This document shows, one piece after another, positions 11,901 to 25,159 of a DNA stretch of 64,000 bases. The stretch comes from Bombus terrestris (Eukaryota; Arthropoda; Insecta; Hymenoptera; Apidae). Numbering within the stretch: the stretch's first letter is position 1; each line of letters opens with the position of its first letter. The position numbers were made by a program, and so were the translations under genes. The notes beneath the pieces were generated by a model, which saw only the letters and a program-made list of their open reading frames with translations, made no database searches and was not told where the DNA came from. The stretch covers positions 5,799,395-5,863,394 of the forward strand of contig NC_063285.1 in NCBI RefSeq assembly GCF_910591885.1. Direction: 5' to 3'.

Positions 11901-14900
11901 TAACAATATACAGCGATATATGTTATTACGTAATCGTATATAACGTAACACGTTACATGGTAATGCTATATAACGTTATACGTTATTACGTAATAGGACA
12001 TAATGTTATGAGTTATAACGTAACAATATACAACGTTATACGTTATTACGTAATATTATATAACGTTATAAGCAATAGCGTAACAATATACAACGTTATA
12101 CGTTATAACGTAACAATATACAACGTTATACGCTATTACGTAATAATATATAACGTTATACATTATAACGTAACAATATACAACGTTATACGTTATAACG
12201 TAACACTCTACAACGTTATACGTAATATGCTAATACTATCATAATTCTGTATAACGTTATATGTTATTTCGTAATAGTATCTAACGTTATACATAATATC
12301 GTAGTAGTATATAACGTTATACGTTATTAGGTAACAGTATATAACGTTATACGTGATACGGTAATACCATATAACGTTACACGTTATAACGTAACAATAT
12401 ACAACGCTATACGTTATATAGTAACACTATGGTAATACTATATAACGTTATACGTAATAGCGTAACAATATACAACGATATACGTTATTACGTAATAGTA
12501 TATAACGTTACACGTTATATGGTAATACTATATAACGTTATACGTTATAACGTAACAATATACAACGTTATACGCTATTACGTAATAGTATATAACGTTA
12601 TACATTATAACTTAACAATATACAACGTTATACGTTATAACGTACCAATATACAACGCTATACGCTGTAACGTAATAATATACAACGTTATACGTAATAA
12701 CGTAACAATATACAACGTTATACGTTATAACGTAACAATATACAACTTTATACGCTATTACGTAATAGTATATAACGTTATAAGTTATAACGTAACAATA
12801 TACAACGTTATACGTTATAACGTAACAATATCCAACGTTATACGTTATTACGTCATAATATTCAACTTTATACGTTATTACGTAATGGTATATATCGTTA
12901 TACATAATATGGTAGTAGTATATAACGTTATACGTTACTACGTAATAGTATATAACGTTATACGCGATATGGTAATACCATATAACGTTATACGTTATAA
13001 CGTAACAATGTACATCGTTATACGCTATTACGTAATAATATACAACGTTATACGTAATAACGTAACAATATACAACGTTATACGTTATAACGTAACAATA
13101 TACAACTTTATACGCTATTACGTAATAGTATATAACGTTATAAGTTATAACGTAACAATATACAACGTTATACGTTATAACGTAACAATATCCAACGTTA
13201 TACGTTATTACGTCATAATATACAACTTTACACGTTATTACGTAATGGTATATATCGTTATACATAATATGGTAGTAGTATATAACGTTATACGTTATTA
13301 CGTAAGAGTATATATCGTTATACGTTATATGGTAATACTATATAACGCTATACGTTATTACGTTATAGTACATAACGTTATACGTTATATGGTAATACTA
13401 TATAACGTTATACGTCATAAACTAACAATATACAACGTTATACGTTATAACGTAACACTATACAACGTTATACGTAATATGCTAATACTATCGTAATTCT
13501 GTATAACGTTATACGTTATTTCGTAATACTATATAACGTTATATTTTATATGGTAATACTATATAACGTTATACGTTATATGGTAATACTATATAACGTT
13601 ACACGTTATATGGTAATACTATATAACGTTATACGTTATTACGTAGTAGTATATAACGTTATACGTAATATGCTAATACTATCGTAATTCTGTATAACGT
13701 TATACGTTATTTCGTAATACTATATAACGTTATATTTTATATGGTAATACTATATAACGTTATACGTAATATGGTAATACTATATAACGTTATACGTTAT
13801 ATGGTAATACTATATAAGGTTATACGTAATAGCGTAACAGTATACAACGATATACGTTATTACGTAATCGTGTATAACGTAACACGTTACATGGTAATGC
13901 TATATAACGTTATACGTTATTACGTAATAGGACATAATGTTATAAGTTATAACGTAACAGTATACAACGTTATACGCTATTACGTAATAGTATATAACGT
14001 TATACATTATAACTTAACAATATACAACGTTATACGTTATAACGTAACACTATACAACGTTATACGTATTATGCTAATACTATCATAATTCTGTATAACG
14101 TTATACGTTATTTCGTAATACTATATAACGTTATATTTTATATGGTAATACTATATAGCGTTATACGTTATATGGTAATACTATATAACGTTACACGTTA
14201 TATGGTAATACTATATAACGTTATACGTTATTACGTAGTAGTATATAACGTTATACGTTATACCGTAACAATATACAACGTTACACGTTATTATGCAATA
14301 ATAATCAACTTTATACGTTATTACGTAAGAGTATATATCGTTATACGTTATATGGTAATACTATATAACGCTATTCGTTATTACGTTATAGTACACAACG
14401 TTATTCGTTATATGGTAATACTATATAACGTTATACGTTATATGGTAATACTATATAACGTTATACGTAATAGCGTAACAGTATACAACGATATACGTTA
14501 TTACGTAATCGTATATAACGTAACACGTTACATGGTAATGCTATATAACGTTATACGTTATTACGTAATAGGACATAATGTTATAAGTTATAACGTAACA
14601 ATATACAACGTTATACGCTATTACGTAATAGTATACAACGTTATACGTTATAACGTAACAATATGCAACGTTATACGTTATTTCGTAATAATATTCAACT
14701 TTATACGTTATTACGTAATGGTATATATCGTTATACATAATATGGTAGTAGTATATAACGTTATACGTTACTGCGTAATAGTATATAACGTTATACGTGA
14801 TATGGTAATTCCATATAACGTTATACGTTATAACGTAACAATATACATCGTTATACGCTATTACGTAATAATATACAATGTTATACGTTATAACGTACCA

Positions 14901-15177
14901 ATATACAACGCTATACGCTATAACGTAATAATATACAACGTCATACATTATATAGTAATACTATGGTAATACTATATAACGTTATACGTAATAGCGTAAC
15001 AATATACAACGCTATACGCTATAACGTAATAATATACAACGTTATACGTTATTACGTAATAATATACAACGTCATGCGTTATATAGTAATACTATGGTAA
15101 TACTATATAACGGTATACGTTATAACGTAACAATATACAACGTTATACGTAATATACTAATACTATCGTAATGCTAT
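11900..15177. repeat. Array domain III: diverged mosaic
   Basis: No single long period is visible here. The domain holds a 360-bp duplication (12,669-12,937 matching 13,029-13,297) and a second pair near 13,810-13,975 and 14,450-14,616 (offset 641). It also holds four 41-bp marker monomers at about 12,243, 13,495, 13,686 and 14,087. Cassettes here also occur in the 12.86-kb units downstream, so this may be an older edge of the same expansion. Confidence 0.65.
12669..13297. repeat. Direct duplication, 360-bp period
   Basis: The run from ACGTAATAATATACAACG with GTAATAACG through the TTCAACTTTATACG or TACAACTTTACACG monomers to TAATATGGTAGTAG is present twice, at offset 360 (12 monomers). The second copy differs at a few bases, for example TACAACTTTACACG at 13,221 against TTCAACTTTATACG at 12,861. 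It creates the longest open frame in the window by chance. Confidence 0.8.
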
Positions 15178-15270
15178 ATAACGTTATACGCTATTACGTA
15201 ATAGTATATAACGTTATACATTATAACATAACAATATACAACTTTATACGTTATAACGTAACACTATACA

Positions 15271-15311
15271 ACGTTATACGTAATATGCTAATACTATCGT
15301 AATTCTGTATA
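15271..15311. repeat. 41-bp marker monomer with AATTCTG (type example)
   Basis: A monomer with 11 extra bases: TAATACTATCG is followed by TAATTCTGTAT where normal units have one such block. The two blocks agree at 7 of 11 positions, which suggests an old tandem duplication. AATTCTG landmarks I located include 659, 1,361, 1,822, 3,573, 4,455, 8,361, 9,182, 9,583, 10,912, 12,243, 13,495, 13,686, 14,087, 15,301, 16,504, 16,755, 18,468, 18,629, 19,030, 19,821, 20,432, 22,468, 22,599, 23,030, 25,122, 25,504, 25,635 and 26,066. The pattern continues to the end of the window. It is normally followed by a monomer with GTTATTTCGTAAT. Confidence 0.9.
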
Positions 15312-16557
15312 ACGTTATACGTTATTTCGTAATAGTATATAACGTTATACGTTATTTCGTAATAGTATATAACGTTATACGTTAAAACGTTACAATATAC
15401 AACGTTATACGCTATTACGTAATAATATGCAACGTTATACGTTATTACGCAGTAATTCAAAACGTTATACGTTATTACGTAATAGTATATAACGTTATAC
15501 GTTACAACGTAACAATATACAACTTTATACGTTATAGCGTAACAATATACAACGTTATACGTAATATACTAATACTATCGTAATTCTATATAACGTTATA
15601 CGTTATAACGTAACAATATACAACGTTATAGGCTATTACGTAATAGTATATAACGTTATACATTATAACGTAGCAATATACAACGCTATACGTTTCAACG
15701 TAACAATATACAACGTTATACTCTATTACGTAATAGTATATAACGGAATACGTGATTTGGAAATACCATATAACATTATAAGTTATAACGTAACAATATA
15801 CATCGTTATAGGCTATTACGTAATAATATACAACGTTATACGCTATAACGTAACAATATACAACGCTATACGCTATAACGTAATAATATACAACATCATA
15901 CGTTATATAGTAATACTATGGTAATACTATATAACGTTATACGTTATATGGTAATACTATATAACGTTATACGTTATATGGTAATACTATATAACGTTAT
16001 ACGTTATATGGTAATACTATATAGCGTTATACGTCATTACGTAGTAGTATATGACGTTATACGTCATAACGTAACAATATAAAACGTTACACGTTATTAC
16101 GTAATAATATTCAACTTTATACGTTATTACATAATGGTATATATCGTTATGCATTATATGGTATTACTATATAACGTTATACGTTATTACGTAATAGTAT
16201 ATAACGTTATACGTTAAAACGTATCAATATACAACGTTATACGCTATAACGTAATAATATACAACGTTATACGCTATTGCGTAATAGTATACAACGTTAT
16301 ACGTTATTACGTAAGAGTATATATCGTTATACGTTATATGGTAATACTATATAACGCTATACGTTATTACGTTATAGTACATGACGCTATACGTTATATG
16401 GTAAAACTATATAACGTTATACGTCATAACCTAACAATATACAACGTTATGCGTTATAACGTAACACTATACAACGTTATACGTAATATGCTAATACTAT
16501 CGTAATTCTGTATAACGTTATACGTTATTTCGTAATACTATATAACGTTATATTCTA

Positions 16558-16677
16558 TATGGTAATACTATATAACGTTATACGTTATATGGTAATACTA
16601 TATAACGTTATACGTTATATGGTAATACTATATAACGTTATACGTTATATGGTAATACTATATAACGTTATACGTAA
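16558..16677. repeat. Run of four class B monomers
   Basis: Class B units (TATGGTAATAC) begin at 16,558, 16,588, 16,618 and 16,648. The second large unit has the same run, at 29,415-29,534. This is a local homogenised run. Confidence 0.82.
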
Positions 16678-17695
16678 TTGCGTAACAATATACAACGTTA
16701 TACGTTATAACGTAACACTATACAACGTTATACGTATTATGCTAATATTATCATAATTCTGTATAACGTTATACGTTATTTCGTAATAGTATATAACGTT
16801 ATACGTTATATGGTAATACTATATAACGTTATACGTTATTACGTAATAGTACATAATGTTATAAGTTATAACGTAACAATATACAATGTTATACGTTATT
16901 ACGTAATAGTATATAACGTTATAAGCTATAGCGTAACAATATACAACGTTATACGTTATAACGTAACAATATGCAACGTTATACGTTATTACGTAATAAT
17001 ATTCAACTTTATACGTTATTACGTAATGGTATGTGTCGTTATACATAATATGGTAGTAGTATATAACGTTATACGTTACTACGTAATAGTATATAACGTT
17101 ATACGTTACAACGTAATAGTATATAACGTTATACGTTATATGGTAATAGTATATAACGTTATACGTTATTACGTAGTAGCATATAACGTTATACGTTAAA
17201 ACGTAACAATATACAACGTTATACGCTATTACGTAGTAATATGCAACGTTATACGTTATTACGCAGTAATTCACAACGTTATACGTTATTACGTAAGATT
17301 ATATATCGTTATACGTTATATGGTAATACTATATAACGCTATACGTCATCACGTTATAGTATATAACGCTATACGTTATATGGTAATACTATATAACGTT
17401 ATACGTTATAACGTAACAATATACAACGTTATAGGCTATTACGTAATAGTATATAACGTTATACATTATAACGTAACAATATACAACGCTATTCGTGACA
17501 ACGTAACAATATACAACGTTATACGCTATTACGTAATAGTATATAACGTTATACGTGATATGGTAATACCATGTAACGTTATACGTTATAACGTAACAAT
17601 ATACACCGTTATACGCTATTACGTAATAATATACAACGTTATACGCTATAACGTACCAATATACAACGCTATACGCTATAACGTAATAATATACA

Positions 17696-17736
17696 ACATC
17701 ATACGTTATATAGTAATACTATGGTAATACTATATA
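17696..17736. repeat. 41-bp monomer with duplicated ATRGTAATACT (type example)
   Basis: ATAGTAATACT is followed directly by ATGGTAATACT, an 11-bp tandem duplication with one mismatch. Other examples have their ATGG near 463, 5,031, 5,282, 6,132, 6,863, 7,654, 12,429, 14,962, 15,093, 15,918, 17,942, 21,871, 23,996, 27,032, 30,578 and 44,635. The aligned locus at 3,377 lacks the extra 11 bases that are present at 463 and 7,654. Confidence 0.88.
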
Positions 17737-20700
17737 ACGTTATACGTTATATGGTAATACTATATAACGTTATACGTTATTACGTAGTAGTATATAACGT
17801 TATACGTTATAACGTAACAATATACAACGTTATACGCTATTACGTAATAATATACAACGTTATACGCTATAACGTACCAATATACAACGCTATACGCTAT
17901 AACGTAATAATATACAACATCATACGTTATATAGTAATACTATGGTAATACTATATAACGTTATACGTTATATGGTAATACTATATAACGTTATACGTTA
18001 TTACGTAGTAGTATATAACGTTATACATTATAACTTAACAATATACAACGTTATACGTCATAACGTAACAATATAAAACGTTACACGTTATTACGTAATA
18101 ATATTCAACTTTATACGTTATTACATAATGGTATATATCGTTATGCATTATATGGTATTACTATATAACGTTATAAGTTAAAACGTATCAATATACAACG
18201 TTATACGCTATAACGTAATAATATACAACGTTATACGCTATTGCGTAATAATATACAACGTTATACGTTATTACGTAAGAGTATATATCGTTATACGTTA
18301 TATGGTAATACTATATAACGCTATACGTTATTACGTTATAGTACATGACGCTATACGTTATATGGTAATACTATATAACGTTATACGTCATAACCTAACA
18401 ATATACAACGTTATACGTTATAACGTAACACTATACAACGTTATACGTAATATGCTAATACTATCGTAATTCTGTATAACGTTATACGTTATTTCGTAAT
18501 ACTATATAACGTTATATTTTATATGGTAATACTATATAACGTTATACGTTATATGGTAATACTATATAACGTTATACGTTATAACGTAACACTATACAAC
18601 GTTATACGTATTATGCTAATACTATCATAATTCTGTATAACGTTATACGTTATTTCGTAATAGTATATAACGTTATACGTTATTACGTAATAGTACATAA
18701 TGTTATAAGTTATAATGTAACAATATACTACGTTATACGTTATTACGTAATAGTATATAACGTTATAAGCTATAGCGTAACGATATACAACGTTATACGT
18801 TATAACGTACCAATATGCAACGTTATACGCTATTACGTAATAATATTCAACTTTATACGTTATTACGTAATGGTATATATCGTTATACATAATATGGTAG
18901 TAGTATATAACGTTATACGTTACTGCGTAATAGTATATAACGTTATACGTGATATGGTAATTCCATATAACGTTGTACGTTATAACGTAACACTATACAA
19001 AGTTATACGTAATATGCTAATGCTATCGTAATTCTGTATAACGTTATACGTTATTTCGTAATAGTATATAACGTTATACGTTATATGGTAATACTATGTA
19101 ACGGTATACGTTATATGGTAATACTATATAACGTTATACGTAATAGCGTAACAATATACAACGATATACGTTATTACGTAATAGTATATAACGTAACACG
19201 TTACATGGTAATACTATATAACGTTATACGTTATATGGTATTACTATATAACGTTATACGTTATTACGTAATAGTATATAACGTTATACGATAAAACGTA
19301 ACAATATACAACGTTATACGGTATAACGTAATAATATACAACGTTATACGCTATTGCGTAATAATATACAACGTTATACGCTATTGCGTAATAAAATACA
19401 ACGTTATACGTTATTACGGAATAGTATATAACGTTGTACGTTATATGGTAATACTACATAACGTGATACGTTATAACGTAACGATATACGACGTCTTACG
19501 TTATTACGTAATAGTATATAACGTTATAAGTTATAACGTAACAATATACAACGTTATACGTTATTACGTAATACTATATAACTCTATACGTAATAGAGTA
19601 ACAATGTGCAACGATATTCGTTATTACGTAACAGTATACAACGTTATACGTTATAGCATAAGAATATACAACGTTATACGTAATAGCGTAACAATATACA
19701 ACGATATACGTTATTACGTAATAGTATATAACGTAACACGTTACATGGTAGTACTATATAACGTTATACGTTATAACGTAACAATATACAACGTTATACG
19801 TAATATGCTTATACTATCGTAATTCTGTATAACGTTATACGTTATTTCGTAATGTTATATAACGTTATTCGTTATATGGTAATACTATATAACGTTATAC
19901 GTTATATGGTAATACTATATAACGTTATACGTTATATGGTAATACTATATAAAGTTATACGTTATTACGTAGTAGCATATAACGTTATACGTTACAACGT
20001 AACAATATACAACGTCATACGTGATAACGTAACAATATAAAACATTATAGGTTATTACGTAATAATATTCAACTTTATACGTTATTACATAATGAAATAT
20101 ATATCGTTATACATTTTATGGTATTACTATATAACGTTATACGTTATTACGTAATAGTATATAACGTTATAGGTTAAAACGTAACAATATTCAACGTTAT
20201 ACGCTATTACGTAATATTATGCAACGTTATACGTTATTACGTAGTAATTCACAACGTTATACGTTATTACGTAGGAGTATATGTCATTATGCGCTATGGT
20301 AATGCTATATAACGATATACGTTATTACGTTATAGTATATAACGCTATACGTTAGATGGTAATACTATATAACGTTATACGTTATAACGTAACACTATAC
20401 AACGTTATACGTAATATGCTAATACTATCGTAATTCTGTATAACGTTATACGTTATTTCGTAATAGTATATAACGTTATACGTTATTTCGTAATAGTATA
20501 TAACGTTATACGTTATATGGTAATACTATATAACGTTATACGTAATAGCGTAACAATTTACAACGATATACGTTATTACGTAATAGTATATAACGTAACA
20601 CGTTACATGGTAATACTATATAACGTTATACGTTATATGGTATTACTATATAACGTTATACGTTATATGGTATTACTATATAACGTTATACGTTATTACG

Positions 20701-21042
20701 TAATATTATATAACGTTATACGATAAAACGTAACAATATACAACGTTATACGGTATAACGTAATAATATACAACGTTATACGCTATTGCGTAATAATATA
20801 CAACGTTATACGCTATTGCGTAATAAAATACAACGTTATACGTTATTACAGAATAGTATATAACGTTGTACGTTATATGGTAATACCACATAACGTTATA
20901 CGTTATTACATAGTCGAATATAACGTTATACGTTATATGGTAATAATATACAATATTATACGTTATTACGTAATGGTATATATCGTTATACGTTATATGG
21001 TAATACTATATAACGTTATACGTTATTACGTATTCGTAGATA

Positions 21043-21065
21043 ACGTTATATGGTATTACCATATA
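21043..21065. repeat. 23-bp short monomer (7-bp deletion)
   Basis: One of the two tandem ACGTTAT heptamers is missing, leaving a 23-bp unit. Equivalent short units are at about 33,900-33,922 (the copy of this site), 34,433-34,455, 46,878-46,900, 47,932-47,954, 50,571-50,593, 56,333-56,355, 57,387-57,409 and 59,996-60,018. Confidence 0.85.
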
Positions 21066-22123
21066 ACGTTATACGTTATTACGCAATAGTATATAACGTT
21101 ATACGTTATATGGTAATAATATACAACGTTATACGTTATTACGTAACAGTATACAACGTTATACGTTATTACGTAATAGTACATAACGTTATAAGTTATA
21201 ACGTAACAATATACAACGTTATACGTTATAACGTAACAATCTACAACGTTATACGCTATTGCGTAATAATATACAACGTTATACGGTATTACGTAAGAGT
21301 ATAAAACGTTATACGTTATATGGAAATACTACATACCGTTATACGTTATATGGTAATACTATATGACGTTATACGTAATATGGTAATACTATATAACGTT
21401 ATACGTTATATGGTAATATTATATAACGTTATACGTAATAGCGAAACAATATACAATGATATTCGTTATTACGTAATAGTATATAACGTTATACGTTATA
21501 TGGTAATAATATACAACGTTATACGTTATTACGTAACAGTATACAACGTTATACGTTATTACGTAGTAGTATATAACGTTATAAGCTATAGCGTAACAAT
21601 ATACAACGTTATACGTTATAACGTAACAATATGCTACGTTATACGTTATTACGTAATAATATTCAACTCTATACGTTATTACGTAATGGTACATATCGTT
21701 ATACGTAATATGGTAGTAGTATATAACGTTATACGTTACTACGTAATAGTATATAACGTTATAGGTGATATGGTAATACCATGTAACGTTACTCGTTATA
21801 ACGTAACAATATACATCGTTATACGCTATTACGGAATAATATACAACGTCATACGTTATATAGTAATACTATGGTAATACTATATAACGTTGTACGTTAT
21901 AACGTAACAATATACAACGTTATACGCTATTACGTAATAGTCTATAACGTTAGAAGTTATAACGTAACAATATACAACGTTATATGTTATAACGTAACAA
22001 TATGCAACGTTATACGTTATTACGTAATAATATTCAACTTTATACGTTATTACGTAATTGTATGTATCGTTATACATAATATGGTAGTAGTATATAACGT
22101 TATACGTTACTACGTAATAGTAT

Positions 22124-25100
22124 ATAACGTTATACGTGATATGGTAATACCATATAACGTTATACGTTATAACGTAACAATATACATCGTTATACGCTAT
22201 TACATAATAATATACAACGTTATACGTTATAACGTACCAATATACAACGCTATACGCTGTAACGTAATAATATACAACGTTATACGTTATTACGTAATAA
22301 TATAGAACGTCATACGTTATATAGTAATACTATGGTAATACTATATAACGTTATACGTTATTACGTAATAGTCCATAACGTTATACGTCATATAGAAACA
22401 CTATATAACGTTACACGTTATAACAGAACAATATACAACGTTATAGGCAATATACTAATACTATCGTAATTCTGTATAACGTTATACGCTATTACGTGAT
22501 AGTATATAACGTTATACATTATAACATAACAATATACAACGTTAAACGTTATAACGTAACACTATACAACGTTATACGTAATATGCTAATACTATCGTAA
22601 TTCTGTATTACGTTATACGTTATATCGTAATAGTATATAACGTTATACGTTATTTCGTAATAGTATATAACGTTATACGTCATATGGTAATACTATATAT
22701 CGTTATACGTTATATGGTAATACTATATAACGTTATACGTTATATGGTAATACTATATAACGTTATACGTAATTGCGTAACAATATACAACGATATACGT
22801 TATTACGTAATCGTATATAACGTAACACGTTGCATGGTAATGCTATATAAGGTTATACGTCATTACGTAATAGTACATAATGTTATAAGTTATAACGCAA
22901 CAATATACAACGTTATACGCTATTACGTAATAGTATATAACGTTATACATTATAACTTAACAATATACAACGTTATACGTTATAACGTAACACTATACAA
23001 CGTTATACGTATTACGCTAATACTGTCATAATTCTGTATAACGTTATACGTTATTTCGTAATAGTATATAACGTTATACGTTATATGGTAATACTATATA
23101 ACGTTACACGTTATATGGTAATACTATATAACGTTATAGGTAATACCGTAACAATATACAACGACATACGTTATTACGTAATAGTATATGACGTATCACG
23201 TTACATGGTAATACTATATAACGTTATATGTTATTACGTAATAGTATATAACGTTATACGTTATATGGTAATAGTATATAACGTTATACGTTATTACGTA
23301 GTAGCATATAACGTTATACGTTAAAACGTAACAATATACAACGTTATACGCTATTACGTAGTAATATGCAACGATATACGTTATTACGCAGTAATTCACA
23401 ACGTTATACGTTATTACGTAATAGTATATAGCGTTATACGTTACAACGTAACAATATACAACGTTATACGTTATAGCGTAACAATATACAACGTTATACG
23501 CTATTGCGTAATACTATACAACGTTATACGTTATTACGTAAGATTATATATCGTTATATGTTATATGGTGATTCTATATAACGCTATACGTCATTACGTT
23601 ATAGTATATAACGCTATACGTCATTACGTTATAGTATATAACGCTATACGTTATATGGTAATACTATATAACGTTATACGTTATAACGTAACAATATACA
23701 ACGTTATACGCTATTACGTAATAGTATATAACGTTATACATTATAACGTAGCAATATACAACGCTATACGTTACAACGTAACAATATACAACGTTATACG
23801 CTATTACGTAATAGCATATAACGTTATACGTGATTTTGGAATACCATATAACATTTTAAGTTATAACGTAACAATATACATCGTTATACGCTATTACGTA
23901 ATAATATACAACGTTATACGCTATAACGTACCAATATACAACGCTATACGCTATAACGTAATAATATACAACATCATACGTTATATAGTAATACTATGGT
24001 AATACTATATAACGTTATACGTTATATGGTAATACTATATAACGTTATGCGTTATTACGTAGTAGTATATAACGTTATACGTTATAAGGTAACACTTTAC
24101 AACGTTATACGCTATTACGTAATAGTATATAACGTTATACATTATAACTTAACAATATACAATGTTATACGTCATAACGTAACAATATAAAACGTTACAC
24201 GTTATTACGTAATAATATTCAACTTTATACGTTATTACATAATGGTACATATCGTTATGCATTATATGGTATTACTATATAACGTTATACCTTATTACGT
24301 AATAGTATATAACGTTATACGTTATTACGTAATAGTACATAATGTTATAAGTTATAACGTAACAATATACAACGTTATACGTTATTACGTAATAGTATAT
24401 AACGTTATAAGCTATAGCGTACCAATATACAACGTTATACGTTATAAGGTAACAATATGCAACGTTATACGTTATTACGTAATAATATTCAACTTTATAC
24501 GTTATTACGTAATGGTATATATCGTTATACGTAATATGGTAGTAGTATATAACGTTACACGTTAAAACGTAACAATATACAACGTTATACGCTATTACGT
24601 AGTAATATGCAACGTTATACGTTATTACGCAGTAATTCACAACGTTATACGTTATTACGTAATAGTATATATCGTTATACGTTACAACGTAACAATATAC
24701 AACGTTATACGTTATAGCGTAACAATATACAACGTTATACGCCATTGCGTAATACTATACAACGTTATACGTTATTACATAAGATTATATATCGTTATAC
24801 GTTATATGGTAATACTATATAACGCTATACGTCATTACGTTATAGTATATAACGCTATACGTTAAATGGTAATACTATATAACGTTATACATTATAACGT
24901 AACAATATACAACGTTATAGGCTATTACGTAATAGTATATAACGTTATACATTATAACGTAACAATATACAACGCGATTCGTTACAACGTAACAATATAC
25001 AACGTTATACGCTATTACGTAATAGTATATAACGTTATACATTATAACTTAACAATATACAACGTTATACGCTATAACGTAGCACTATACAACGTTATAC

Positions 25101-25159
25101 GTAATATGCTAATACTATCATAATTCTGTATAACGTTATACGTTAATTCGTAATAGTAT
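22124..25159. repeat. Nested 3.04-kb duplication, copy 1a
   Basis: Landmarks at 22,135, 22,468, 22,599, 23,030, 23,996 and 24,866 recur 3,036 bp later. The pair lies in direct tandem at the right end of the 12.86-kb unit. Diagnostic bases separate first from second position, for example GTTATACGTTATAAGG near 24,075 against GTTATTCG near 27,111. Confidence 0.88.
23800..23815. repeat. 16-bp perfect palindrome in a monomer
   Basis: The sequence GCTATTACGTAATAGC is its own reverse complement. It arises because the left flank is GCTATT and the right flank is the rarer AATAGC. The same site is present in the other nested copies (near 26,836, 36,770 and 39,675). Confidence 0.85.

Noticed and set aside
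12612..13265. 217-codon minus-strand frame as an overlapping gene
   Set aside because: It follows from the near-palindromic monomer and is antisense to another chance frame.
12429..13496. 355-codon open frame on the plus strand as a protein gene
   Set aside because: It consists only of decapeptide translations of the satellite, starts at the ATGG of a 41-bp monomer and stops at the next 41-bp marker. It has no ordinary codon use or domain.
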